From contig NZ_QGTX01000001.1 in the NCBI RefSeq assembly GCF_003182485.1, positions 124,001-188,000 of the forward strand: a stretch of 64,000 nucleotides of DNA. Reading direction: 5' to 3'. The position numbers and the translations under genes were made by a program. The notes under the pieces were generated by a model that did no database searches, was not told where the DNA came from, and saw nothing but the letters and a program-made list of their open reading frames with translations. Position 1 is the first letter of the stretch. Each line of letters opens with the position of its first letter. Positions 49,337 through 59,127 of the stretch are shown piece after piece. This stretch comes from Geodermatophilus normandii. Its GTDB lineage: Bacteria > Actinomycetota > Actinomycetes > Mycobacteriales > Geodermatophilaceae.

Positions 49337-50553
49337 CGTCGTCCTCCGGAGGAGAAGGGAGCGCTCTTGTCGGTCCGGGGCTCCGGAGGCAGGCCCAGCA
49401 CCCGCTCGCCGAGGATGTTGCGCAGCACCTGGTCGGTGCCGCCGGCGATCGCGATGCCGGGCACGTAGGCCTGGGCGCGCTGCCAGGTGTCGTCGCCGTC
49501 GGCGGTGGCGCCGAGCACCGCCTCGTCGCCGAGCAGCCGCACCCCGGCGTCGGTGACCAGCCGGGCCGCGGCGGTGCCGCCGAGCTTGCCGGCGCTGGCC
49601 TCCGGGCCGGGCACCCCGCCCTGCGACAGCGTGGTGAACCGCCGGTAGCCGGTGTACCGGGTGGCCAGCGAGGCGACCAGCGCCCGCCCGACCGCCTGCC
49701 GGGCCAGCACCTGCTGCTCCGGGGAGAGGGCGGGCAGCCGGTCGCGGGCGTGCGCGGTCAGCGACTCCGGCGAGGGGCCGATGTCGCTGCCCGCCCCGCC
49801 GATGGCCACGCGCTCGTTCATGAGCGTGGTGAGCGCGACCCGCCAGCCCTCGCCGGGCTCGCCGAGGCGCTCGGAGTCGGGGATGCGGACGTCGTCGAAG
49901 AAGACCTCGTTGAAGTCGGCGCCGCCGCTCATCTGGCGCAGCGGCCGCACGGTCACGCCGGGGGCGTGCATGTCGACGACGAACATCGTCAGCCCCGCGT
50001 GCTTGGGACGCGACGGGTCGGTGCGGGTGAGCAGGATGCCGAAGTCGGCGACGTGCGCGAGCGTCGTCCAGACCTTCTGGCCGTTGACCACCCAGTCCTC
50101 GCCGTCGCGGACGGCCGACGTGCGCAGGGCGGCGAGGTCGGACCCCGAGCCGGGCTCGCTGAACAGCTGGCACCAGACGTCGTCGGCGCGCAGCAGCCGG
50201 GCGAGGTAGCGGGAGCGCTGGTCGTCGCTGCCGTGGGCGATGACGGTCGGCCCGCACATCCCGATGCCGATGTGGTTGATGAGCGTGGGCACCCGGGCGC
50301 GGCCCAGCTCCTGCCCGACGATCGCCTGCTGCACCAGCGTGCCGCCCTGCCCGCCGTACTCCCGCGGCCACGTGACGCCGACCAGCCCGGCCTCGGCCAG
50401 CACCCGCTGGGTGTCCCGCAGCTCGGCCTCGCGCGAGCGCGCGTCGACCGGCTCACCGGGCGCGACGTGGAGCAGCTCGCTCGCGTGCTCCTCCAGCACG
50501 CTGCGGACGTGCGCCCGGAAGGACGCCTCCTCCGGGGTGTCGTCGAAGTCCAC
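49333..50553 (-). CDS. Acyl-CoA dehydrogenase (long partner)
   Basis: A 406-residue flavoprotein subunit. Signature segments are GVTWPREYGGQGGTLVQQAIVG, CQLFSEPGSGSDLAALRTSAVRDGEDWVVNGQKVWTT and the C-terminal LVTDAGVRLLGDEAVLG and IAGGTDQVLRNILGERVLGLP. With the neighbouring short subunit it likely forms an alpha2beta2 enzyme that oxidises a steroid side chain or branched/aromatic acyl-CoA; the pairing is known for such FadE enzymes, but the substrate here is inferred only. The GTG start has a GGAGG site. Divergent from a TetR gene. Confidence 0.9.
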   Translation of the reverse strand: MDFDDTPEEASFRAHVRSVLEEHASELLHVAPGEPVDARSREAELRDTQRVLAEAGLVGVTWPREYGGQGGTLVQQAIVGQELGRARVPTLINHIGIGMCGPTVIAHGSDDQRSRYLARLLRADDVWCQLFSEPGSGSDLAALRTSAVRDGEDWVVNGQKVWTTLAHVADFGILLTRTDPSRPKHAGLTMFVVDMHAPGVTVRPLRQMSGGADFNEVFFDDVRIPDSERLGEPGEGWRVALTTLMNERVAIGGAGSDIGPSPESLTAHARDRLPALSPEQQVLARQAVGRALVASLATRYTGYRRFTTLSQGGVPGPEASAGKLGGTAAARLVTDAGVRLLGDEAVLGATADGDDTWQRAQAYVPGIAIAGGTDQVLRNILGERVLGLPPEPRTDKSAPFSSGGRR

Positions 50554-50600
50554 GCGGGGCCTCCTCGTCGTCGGGCGGTACGCGCCGCAGCGTGGCAGCG

Positions 50601-50625
50601 GTCACCCGTGACGGTCAACGGTGAC
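50601..50625. promoter_or_regulatory. Twin palindromic operator candidates between acyl-CoA operon and TetR gene
   Basis: GTCACCCGTGAC (50601-50612) and GTCAACGGTGAC (50614-50625) are two adjacent imperfect 12-bp inverted repeats in the 108-bp divergent gap. The TetR gene has a leaderless -10 TAGCCT (50649-50654), 7 nt before its GTG. The sites lie upstream of it and could repress both directions. Confidence 0.5.
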
Positions 50626-50661
50626 TGTTCAGCACCGCGCCGGGGGCCTAGCCTGCCGCGG

Positions 50662-51306
50662 GTGAGCGCCCATCCCCTCCCGGACGACGGCCCGCGCAGC
50701 CGGTCGACCCGCACGGCCGACAGCCGGGCGCTGATCCTCGACGCCGCCGTCGCCTGCCTGGTCGAGTCCGGGTACGCCGGCGCCTCGACCCTCGCCGTCC
50801 AGGCCCGGGCCGGGGTGTCGCGCGGCCGGCTGCTGCACCACTTCCCCTCCCGCGCCGAGCTGCTGGTCGCCGCCGCCGGGCACGTGTCGAGCACGCTGCT
50901 GGCCGAGGTGGAGGAGCGCGCCGCCGCGGTGATGGCCGACGAGCCGACCGGGCCCGAGCGGGTCGACCGGGCCATCGACCTGATGTGGGCGACGTTCCAG
51001 GAGCCGCCGTTCTGGGCGGCGATGGAGCTCTGGACGGCGGCGCGCACCGATCCTCGGCTGCGGGCCGCGCTGCGGGTCGAGGAGCGCCGGCTGCGCGCGG
51101 CGATCCGCCGGGTGGCCGACGGGATCTGGGGCCCGCAGATCGCCTCCGCGCCGCACTACGCCGAGGTGTGCGAGCTGCTGTTCACGAGCATGCGCGGGGT
51201 GGCCTGCGTCTACGCCTTCGCCGACCGGCCGGCCGCCACCGACCCGCACCTGGCGCTGTGGAAGGGGCTCGCCGCGCGGCTGCTGTCGGCGCGCACGGAG
51301 GACTGA
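50662..51306 (+). CDS. TetR-family transcriptional regulator
   Basis: A 214-residue TetR protein. The HTH spans ~20-70: SRALILDAAVACLVESGYAGASTLAVQARAGVSRGRLLHHFPSRAELL. The C-terminal ligand domain has no known subgroup motif. It is divergent from the acyl-CoA dehydrogenase/hydratase operon and probably represses it in response to an acyl-CoA. The GTG follows a TAGCCT -10 box, so the mRNA is probably leaderless. Confidence 0.88.
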   Translation: MSAHPLPDDGPRSRSTRTADSRALILDAAVACLVESGYAGASTLAVQARAGVSRGRLLHHFPSRAELLVAAAGHVSSTLLAEVEERAAAVMADEPTGPERVDRAIDLMWATFQEPPFWAAMELWTAARTDPRLRAALRVEERRLRAAIRRVADGIWGPQIASAPHYAEVCELLFTSMRGVACVYAFADRPAATDPHLALWKGLAARLLSARTED

Positions 51307-51340
51307 CGCCCGGGTCCGCCGCGGGCCACGCTGTCGGGGC

Positions 51341-52177
51341 ATGGACGACGGCTCCCCCACCGGCTCCCCCACCGGTTACGTGCTGGGGAACGACGACCCC
51401 GCGCTGGCCCGGCTCGACGCGCTGTCGCGGGTGTACGCGGCGGCGACCGCGGCCTGGCTGGACGCCGCCGGCCTGGCCCCCGGCCCGTCGGTGGTCGACC
51501 TCGGCTGCGGCACCGGCGCGGTGACCCTGGCGGCGGCGGAGCGGGTGGGCCCCACCGGCCGGGTGGTCGGCGTCGACACCGCGCCGCAGCCGCTGGAGGT
51601 CGCCCGCCGCCGGGCCGCGGCGGCCGGGCACCGCGGCGTCGTCCTCGAGCAGGCCGACGTCACCACCTGGGAGCCGCCCGGGCCGGTGGACGCCGTCCTG
51701 GGGCGGCTGGTGCTGATGCACCTGCCCGACCCGGTCGCGCTGCTCGCACGCCTCGCGCGGGCCGTCCGTCCGGGCGGCGTGGTCGCGTTCCAGGAGGTCG
51801 TCCTCTCCACCCGGGCCGCGTCCCCGCCCCTGCCGCTGCTGACCGCCTTCAACGGCTGGCTGCTCACCACCCTCGGCCGGCTGGGCGTCCCCGCGGACCT
51901 CGGCCTGCGGCTGGGTGCGGTGTTCCGGGCCGCCGGGCTGCCCGACCCGGCGCTGGTCACCGGTCAGCCGCTGGAGCGCGGCGGGGACGCGAGCGGGTGG
52001 TCGATCGTGGGCGGCGACGTCACCGCGCTCGCCGGCGCCTTCGAGCGCACCGGGACCGTGTCGGCCGCAGAGGTCGGACCGGCCGACTTCGAGCAGCGGC
52101 TCCGGGCCCAGGCCGCCTCCGCCGGCGCCGTCCTGGTGGACCCGCTGGTCGTCGGGGCGGTGGCCCGGCTGCCCTGA
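51341..52177 (+). CDS. Class I SAM-dependent methyltransferase
   Basis: A 278-residue methyltransferase of the Methyltransf_11/25 type. Motif I is VVDLGCGTGAVTLAAAERVG, motif II region GVDTAPQPLEVARRR, followed by ADVTTW and VLGRLVLMHLPDPVALLARLARAVRPGG. The N-terminus has a duplicated GSPT unit encoded by a 12-bp DNA repeat. The substrate is unknown. It lies 34 bp downstream of the TetR gene, on the same strand. Confidence 0.85.
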   Translation: MDDGSPTGSPTGYVLGNDDPALARLDALSRVYAAATAAWLDAAGLAPGPSVVDLGCGTGAVTLAAAERVGPTGRVVGVDTAPQPLEVARRRAAAAGHRGVVLEQADVTTWEPPGPVDAVLGRLVLMHLPDPVALLARLARAVRPGGVVAFQEVVLSTRAASPPLPLLTAFNGWLLTTLGRLGVPADLGLRLGAVFRAAGLPDPALVTGQPLERGGDASGWSIVGGDVTALAGAFERTGTVSAAEVGPADFEQRLRAQAASAGAVLVDPLVVGAVARLP

Positions 52178-52255
52178 CGGTCAGGGTTGACCGCCGCGAC
52201 CCGCCGCCACCAGCATGACGCGGGTCACACCCGCCAGGCCAGGCCAGGAGGACCC

Positions 52256-53827
<1,572 letters not shown>

Positions 53828-53831
53828 CGAA

Positions 53832-53888
53832 GGACCCTCGCGCCCCCCCACCGCTCGCAGGCTCGCGGCGGGCCCCCGCACGAGGGCC
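53832..53888. repeat. Dispersed GC-rich palindromic element, copy 1
   Basis: A 57-bp element after the ligase stop. Ends GGACCCTCG and CGAGGGCC are complementary, and the centre contains CGCTCGCAGGCTCGCGGCGGG. A second copy, in the opposite orientation, is at 58805-58858. Here it can act as the ligase terminator. Confidence 0.7.
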
Positions 53889-53994
53889 GCGAGGTGTGCG
53901 CCGTGCACACCCGCAGCTGTGCTGAGCGCTGCTCGACAGCCGATGTGAGCTGTACCACGCTGACGGGCGCACCGACCCGGACGGAAGGACACGC

Positions 53995-55782
53995 ATGACC
54001 GCCACGCCCCCTGCGACGACGCACCCTGCGACGACCGCCGCGCAGGAGCCCGCCACCCCGCAGGAGCCGGCCGTCGGCTGGCCGCCGGGCCTGCCGCGGT
54101 CGCTGGAGTACCCGCTGGTGCCGGTGGGGTCGATCCTGCGCGCCGCGGTGCGGCGCTGGGGCACGCGCACGGCGTTCGTCGACCACGACGTCGAGCTCAC
54201 CTTCGAGGAGCTGGGCGCGCGGGCCGCCGCGGTGGCCAACTGGCTGGCCGACAACGGCGTCGGCCGCGGGGACGTCGTCGCGGTGCACCTGCCCAACTGC
54301 CGTCAGTACCCGGCGGTCTACTACGGCGTGGTGATGGCCGGCGCCGTCTTCTCCCCCACCAACCCCCTGCTGCCCGCGGCCGACCTCGCCGCCCAGCTCA
54401 CCGACGCCGGCGCCACCGTCCTGGTGACCTGGGACCAGGTGCTGCCCTTCGTCCGCAGCGCGCTGGAGGCCACGCCGGTGCGCACCGTCGTCGTCACCGG
54501 CGAGGCGCACACCCTCGACCTCGCCGCCCGGCTCGAGGGCCTGGCCGACGACGACGTCGACCTGGCCGACCTGCTGGCCGCCGACCCCACCGACCGCCAC
54601 CTCGACGCCGGGCTCGACCCCGCCGCCGACCTCGCGCACCTGGCCTACACCGGCGGCACGACCGGCGTGAGCAAGGGCGTGGAGCTGCCGCACCGCAACG
54701 TGGTCACCAACGTGCTGCAGTCGGCGTGCTGGACCTCGGGGTCGCTGCCGGAGCTCGACGAGGCCGGTGACGTCACCGTGCGCCAGGTCGTCGGCGAGGA
54801 CGAGTACCCGACCCGGCTGGGCGAGGCCGTGCTCATCAACCTGACGCCGTGGTTCCACGCCATGGGCGCGATCGGCTACCTCAACGGCATGGTCATGAGC
54901 GGCACCACGACCGTCATCCACATGCGCTTCGACCCGGTGAGGTACGTCGAGGACGCCCAGCGGTACCGGGTGACGTCGATCGGCGGCGCCCCGCCGGTGT
55001 TCGTGGCGCTGCTGCAGGTGCCCGGCTTCACCGAGCACGACTGGTCGCACGTCCGCGGCGTCGCCAGCGGCGCCGCGCCGCTGCCGGTGCCGCTGATCGA
55101 GCGGCTGCAGGCCGTGCTGCCCAACGCCGTCATCGGCGAGGGCTACGGGCTGACCGAGGTCACCATGCAGGCCACCGGCAACCCGTCGTTCCGCTCGGGC
55201 ACCCGCAAGCCCGGCACCGTCGGCCTGCCGGTGTTCGACACCGAGATCACCATCCGGCCGCTCGGCGGCGGCGACCCGCTGCCGGCGGGCGAGCGCGGCG
55301 AGGTGTGCATCCGCGGCCCGCAGGTCATGCGCGGCTACGCCCACCGGCCCGAGGCGACGGCGGAGTCGATCGACCCCGATGGCTGGTTCCACACCGGCGA
55401 CGTCGGGATCCTCGACGAGGACGGCTACCTGTCCATCGTCGACCGCACCAAGGACATGCTGCTCTACAAGGGCTACAACGTGTTCCCGCGCGAGCTCGAG
55501 GAGATCCTCTTCGGCGTCCCCGGGGTCGCCGGCGCCGCCGTCGTCGGCCGGCCCGACGAGACCGCCGGGGAGCTGCCGGTGGCCTACGTCGTCCGCAGGG
55601 CCGACGACGCCGGGGCGGCGCTGACCGCCGAGTCGGTGATGGCCGCGGTCAACGACCGCGTCACCCACTACAAGCGGCTGCGCGACGTCGTGTTCATCGA
55701 CGCCATCCCGGTCTCGGCGGCGGGCAAGGTGCTCAAGCGCGAGCTGGCGGCCCGGGAACGGGAGACCGCGGCCCAGGGCTGA
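53995..55782 (+). CDS. Long-chain fatty-acid-CoA ligase-like protein (AMP-binding)
   Basis: A 595-residue AMP-forming ligase with a Thr/Pro-rich N-terminal extension of about 30 residues. Motifs: YTGGTTGVSKGVELPH (A3), WFHAMGAIGYLNG, GYGLTEVTMQATG (A5), GWFHTGDVGILDEDGYLSIVDRTKDML (A7) and VSAAGKVLKREL (A10 Lys). The substrate class is fatty or aryl acids. It follows the first ligase after 167 bp containing the repeat element and is probably transcribed separately. Confidence 0.9.
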   Translation: MTATPPATTHPATTAAQEPATPQEPAVGWPPGLPRSLEYPLVPVGSILRAAVRRWGTRTAFVDHDVELTFEELGARAAAVANWLADNGVGRGDVVAVHLPNCRQYPAVYYGVVMAGAVFSPTNPLLPAADLAAQLTDAGATVLVTWDQVLPFVRSALEATPVRTVVVTGEAHTLDLAARLEGLADDDVDLADLLAADPTDRHLDAGLDPAADLAHLAYTGGTTGVSKGVELPHRNVVTNVLQSACWTSGSLPELDEAGDVTVRQVVGEDEYPTRLGEAVLINLTPWFHAMGAIGYLNGMVMSGTTTVIHMRFDPVRYVEDAQRYRVTSIGGAPPVFVALLQVPGFTEHDWSHVRGVASGAAPLPVPLIERLQAVLPNAVIGEGYGLTEVTMQATGNPSFRSGTRKPGTVGLPVFDTEITIRPLGGGDPLPAGERGEVCIRGPQVMRGYAHRPEATAESIDPDGWFHTGDVGILDEDGYLSIVDRTKDMLLYKGYNVFPRELEEILFGVPGVAGAAVVGRPDETAGELPVAYVVRRADDAGAALTAESVMAAVNDRVTHYKRLRDVVFIDAIPVSAAGKVLKRELAARERETAAQG

Positions 55783-55789
55783 CCCCATC

Positions 55790-55829
55790 GGGGGCGGTGT
55801 GCGCCGGCATCCCGGTGCGCACCGCCCCC
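55790..55829 (+). terminator. Terminator after second ligase
   Basis: GGGGGCGGTGTGCGCC pairs with GGTGCGCACCGCCCCC as a 16-bp stem with two G-T wobbles and an 8-nt loop, 8 bp after the stop. Confidence 0.8.
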
Positions 55830-55848
55830 GCTCGCTATCGTCCGCGGG

Positions 55849-56901
55849 GTGATGGGCGGACACGGGTCGGAGGACCCGCACACCGGGGTGCAGATCGCCC
55901 ACGAGGAGCAGTCCCCGGTCCGCCAGGTGTGGCGGCGGGTCGTGCTCGCGGCGTTCTTCCTCGGCCTGACGGTCTTCATCGTCTGGCTCGACCGCGACTC
56001 CTACCGCGACGGCGACGAGGTCGGCATCTCGCTGCTCGACGCCGTCTACTACTCCACGGTCACGCTCTCCACCACCGGCTACGGCGACATCACGCCCATC
56101 ACCGAGTCCGCGCGGCTGGTGAACATCCTGTTCATCACGCCCCTGCGGATCATGTTCCTGATCGTGCTCATCGGGACGACGCTCGAGGCGCTCACCGCGC
56201 GCTCGCGCGAGGAGTTCCGCATCCGACGCTGGAGGTCCCGCGTGCGCCAGCACGTCATCGTGTGCGGCTACGGCACCAAGGGGCGCAGCGCCGTCCGCTC
56301 GCTGCGGGCCACCGGCACGCCGCTGGAGAACATCGTCATCGTCGACGCCGACCAGAAGGCGATCGACGAGGCCAACTCCATCGGGCTCACCGGCATCGTC
56401 GGCGACGCCGGCCGCACCGACGTGCTGCGCCGGGCGTCGGTGGAGCGCGCACGGGCGGTCATCGTGGCGGCCAACCGCGACGACGCCGCCGTCCTCATCA
56501 CGCTGACCGTGCGCCAGCTCAACCCGAGCGTGCCGATCACCACCAGCGTCCGCGAGGAGGAGAACGCCAGCCTGCTGCGCCAGTCCGGCGCGGACACCGT
56601 CATCACCACCTCGGCGACGTCGGGCCGGCTGCTGGGCCTGTCCACCGACAGCCCGCGCGTGGTCTCGGTGGTGGAGGACCTGCTCACCGGCGGGCAGGGC
56701 CTGGACCTCTCCCAGCGCACGGTGCGCTCCGGCGAGGTCGGGCTGGGGCCGCGGGACCTGCGCGACGTCGTGCTGTCGGTGACCCGCGGCGGGCGCACGC
56801 TGCGCTTCGACGACCCGCTGATCGGCACGCTGCAGAGCGAGGACGTGCTGGTCGTCGTCCGCTCGCACGGCCCCGACGGTCAGGTCTACGCGCGCACGTA
56901 G
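55849..56901 (+). CDS. Two-span potassium channel with RCK (TrkA-N/C) domain
   Basis: A 350-residue protein. TM1 (VVLAAFFLGLTVFIVWL) and TM2 (FITPLRIMFLIVLIGTTLEAL) flank the pore helix with selectivity filter TTGYGD (residues 75-80). The RCK domain begins HVIVCGYGTKGRSAVRSL (Rossmann Gly motif) with acidic DADQKAID at the nucleotide site, followed by a TrkA-C domain. It is a K+-selective channel gated by ligand binding to RCK. GTG 55849 follows the -10 TATCGT by 7 nt, suggesting a leaderless mRNA. The stop is TAG; the 3' end overlaps the cyclase gene by 16 bp. Confidence 0.92.
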   Translation: MMGGHGSEDPHTGVQIAHEEQSPVRQVWRRVVLAAFFLGLTVFIVWLDRDSYRDGDEVGISLLDAVYYSTVTLSTTGYGDITPITESARLVNILFITPLRIMFLIVLIGTTLEALTARSREEFRIRRWRSRVRQHVIVCGYGTKGRSAVRSLRATGTPLENIVIVDADQKAIDEANSIGLTGIVGDAGRTDVLRRASVERARAVIVAANRDDAAVLITLTVRQLNPSVPITTSVREEENASLLRQSGADTVITTSATSGRLLGLSTDSPRVVSVVEDLLTGGQGLDLSQRTVRSGEVGLGPRDLRDVVLSVTRGGRTLRFDDPLIGTLQSEDVLVVVRSHGPDGQVYART

Positions 56902-58400
56902 GTCCGGGTCGGCTCGCCGCGGCCGCGCAGCTCCACCTCGGCGTCCGGCACCCAGTTCGCGGCCTCGCCGCCCCCGGCGGCGCGCACCGCGGCCTCGCTG
57001 GCCACCGCCCGGCCCGGGTGCTCCTTGGCCAGCTCGGTGAGCCGCGCGGCCTCGTTCACCGGGTCGCCGATGACCGTGTACTCCAGCCGGCTGGCGGTGC
57101 CCACCTGCCCGGCCCACGCCGGCCCGCAGGCCACGCCGACGCCGACGTCCACCTCGCCGGCGCGCCCGACGTCGTCGCAGATGCGGCGGGCCGCGCGCAG
57201 GGCGGCGCCGGAGGGGTCGGGGTGCGCGGTGGGGGCGCCGAAGACGCACAGCGCGGCGTCGCCCTCGAACTTGTCGACCAGCCCGCCCTCGGCCTCGACC
57301 GCGTCGACCACGACGGCGAAGAAGCGGTTCAGCAGGCCGACCATCGCCTCCGGGCCGGTGCGCCGCACCAGCGACGTCGACCCCACGACGTCGACGAACA
57401 GCGCCGCGACCGGCCGCACCTCACCGCCCAGCGAGGCGCCCTCGGCCAGCGCCCGCGCCGCGACCGTCGTCCCCACGTGCCGGCCGAACAGGTCGCGCAG
57501 CCGCTCCCGCTCGGCGAGCCCGGCGGCCATCGTGTTCACGCCCTCCTGCAGCAGGCCGATCTCGCCGGCGTCGTCGACGGTGACGCCCGCGGTGTAGTCC
57601 CCGGCGCCGACCCGCTGCACCGCCTGCCGCAGGTCGCGCAGCGGCTGGCCGACGGCGCGCGCGGTGAGCAGCGTGGCCAGCCCGCCGACCAGCACGGCGA
57701 CGACGGCGAGGAAGACGACGGCGGTGCGGCCGGGCCCGCCGGGGTTGCTCGGGTCGACGAACAGCAGCACGACGCCGAGCAGCGGGACGGCGCTGGTCAG
57801 GCCCCAGGTGAGCAGCAGGCGCGGGCGCACGCCGAGGGCGAGCCGGCCGGCCGGCGGGTGCGCGGCCAGCGCGCGGGTGGTCAGCCCGCGGGCGGCGCGG
57901 GCCACGAGCAGGTAGACGACGCCGGCGGTGACCGCGCCGCCGAACAGGGCGGCGACACCGACCCGCAGCCCGACCAGCGGCTCGGGGAACGTGACCGCGG
58001 CGACGGCGCCGGCGAGGACGGCGCCGAGGAGCCAGACGACGGCGGCGATCAGCGCGGTGTCCACCGGCAGCCGCAGCGCGCGGGCGGCCTCGGCCGGGGT
58101 GGGGTCGCGGCCGGCGACCAGCCACGCGGTGGTGGCCCGCTGGCGGCGCAGCCCGGCGAGGGTGGCCAGCGGCAGCGCGACGACGAGGTAGGCCAGGGCG
58201 GTGAGCAGGACGGGGCCGCGGCCGGCGTCGTCCGCGCCGTCGGAGACGCCGAGCAGCAGCAGGGTCACGGTGCCCGCGCCGACGAGGTCGGCGACGACGA
58301 CCAGCGCCACGATGAGCGGGACGGCGATCCGCCCGCTGGGCGCCCAGGCCAGCACGTCGTCGGCCCGCCGGGCGGCGGTGCGGGCGCTGGCCGGGATCAC
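56886..58400 (-). CDS. Membrane adenylate/guanylate cyclase with HAMP domain
   Basis: A 504-residue class III cyclase. About six spans occupy ~25-260. The HAMP-like region follows (GQPLRDLRQAVQRVGAGDYTAGVTVDDAGEIGLLQEGVN), and the catalytic domain begins VAALFVDVVGSTSLVRRTG (metal Asp residues) and continues with DKFEGDAALCVFGAP and EYTVIGDPVNEAARL. This architecture equals mycobacterial Rv1318c-type cyclases. It makes cAMP from ATP at the membrane. The stop is TAG; its 3' end overlaps the channel gene tail-to-tail. Confidence 0.9.
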   Translation of the reverse strand: MIPASARTAARRADDVLAWAPSGRIAVPLIVALVVVADLVGAGTVTLLLLGVSDGADDAGRGPVLLTALAYLVVALPLATLAGLRRQRATTAWLVAGRDPTPAEAARALRLPVDTALIAAVVWLLGAVLAGAVAAVTFPEPLVGLRVGVAALFGGAVTAGVVYLLVARAARGLTTRALAAHPPAGRLALGVRPRLLLTWGLTSAVPLLGVVLLFVDPSNPGGPGRTAVVFLAVVAVLVGGLATLLTARAVGQPLRDLRQAVQRVGAGDYTAGVTVDDAGEIGLLQEGVNTMAAGLAERERLRDLFGRHVGTTVAARALAEGASLGGEVRPVAALFVDVVGSTSLVRRTGPEAMVGLLNRFFAVVVDAVEAEGGLVDKFEGDAALCVFGAPTAHPDPSGAALRAARRICDDVGRAGEVDVGVGVACGPAWAGQVGTASRLEYTVIGDPVNEAARLTELAKEHPGRAVASEAAVRAAGGGEAANWVPDAEVELRGRGEPTRTYVRA

Positions 58401-58436
58401 GGCAGGCTCAACGACCCCGGCCGGGCCGGGACACGG

Positions 58437-58613
58437 TCAGGCCGGGAGCGCGGCGAGGTCCTCGACGAGCCGGGCGTCGGCCAGCACGAGGTCGGTGGCG
58501 GTGGTGTGCCAGCCGGCCACCAGCAGCAGCGGCCACGGGCGCTCGTCGTCGGCCGAGGCGGTGGCCGCGACCAGCCCGGCCTGCGCCACGGCGCGGCACG
58601 CGAGGGGGTTCAT
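58437..58613 (-). CDS. Small hypothetical protein
   Basis: A 58-residue ORF from ATG 58613: MNPLACRAVAQAGLVAATAS…PWPLLLVAGWHTTATDLVLAD. Codon use has strong third-position GC and the amino-acid pattern is protein-like, with an amphipathic first half. No ribosome site stands out and no family is recognised. It lies downstream of nothing obvious and next to the broken NTF2-like gene. Confidence 0.4.
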   Translation of the reverse strand: MNPLACRAVAQAGLVAATASADDERPWPLLLVAGWHTTATDLVLADARLVEDLAALPA

Positions 58614-58708
58614 GCCCTCGGGATCGGCACCGGCACCGGAGGAGTCGCGCCGGACGGCGCACCTCACCCCGAGGGACGAGATCGGCGGTCCCGCGGGGTC
58701 TGCCCCGC

Positions 58709-59115
58709 GTGGACGAGGACGGGTACGTCGTGCGCGGGGTCCTCCAGGCGTGGGCCACCGCCGTCCGGCACGCCGACGTCGACGCGGTGACGGCCGCTCG
58801 ACCCGGCCCCGTCCCGGGTCCCGCCCTGAGCCTGCGAAGGGTGGGGAGGACGGGGTCCTCACACGGTGGCGGCTGTTCTGGGACGCGCAGGGCGAGGGCC
58901 TCTTCGACGTCTCGGACCTGACCGTGGTCGCCGGGGACGACGTCGCCTTCGCCCACGGCCTGCTGCGGATCGGCGCGGCCGGCACCGAGGGCTTCCGGGT
59001 GCGGCTCACCGTCGGGCTGCGCCGGGTGGAGGGGCGCTGGCTGACCACCCACGAGCACCACTCGCTGCCCACGGAGGGGGAGGCCCCCTCCGCGGGCCCC
59101 GCGCGTCGTCGGTGA
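58709..59115 (+). pseudogene. SnoaL/NTF2-like gene disrupted by a GC-rich repeat element
   Basis: The N-terminus GYVVRGVLQAWATAVRHADVDAV (from GTG 58709) and, in a different frame after 58860, FDVSDLTVVAGDDVAFAHGLLR plus EGRWLTTHEHHSLPTE are the two ends of one NTF2-like/SnoaL_3 domain. The middle third, which normally holds the HHADD…DVPPP…G segment, is missing and replaced by the 54-bp element at 58805-58858. The reading frame changes across it. The gene cannot make a normal product unless expressed as two fragments. Confidence 0.7.
58805..58858. repeat. Dispersed GC-rich palindromic element, copy 2, inside NTF2-like gene
   Basis: Read on the minus strand it starts GGACCCCGTCCTCCCCACCC, contains TTCGCAGGCTCAGGGCGGGA and ends GGACGGGGCC, aligning with the 53832-53888 element through its whole length. 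The ends can pair (CCCCGTCC with GGACGGGG). It interrupts the coding region. Confidence 0.7.
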
Positions 59116-59127
59116 GCCGCCCCCGGC

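Noticed and set aside
52187-52255. Extended start of the first acyl-CoA ligase
   Set aside because: Upstream codons are not family-like, and an AGGAGG site marks the GTG at 52256.
54849-58790. A 1313-codon plus-strand frame
   Set aside because: Shadow of the ligase, the channel and the cyclase antisense; no domain is visible.
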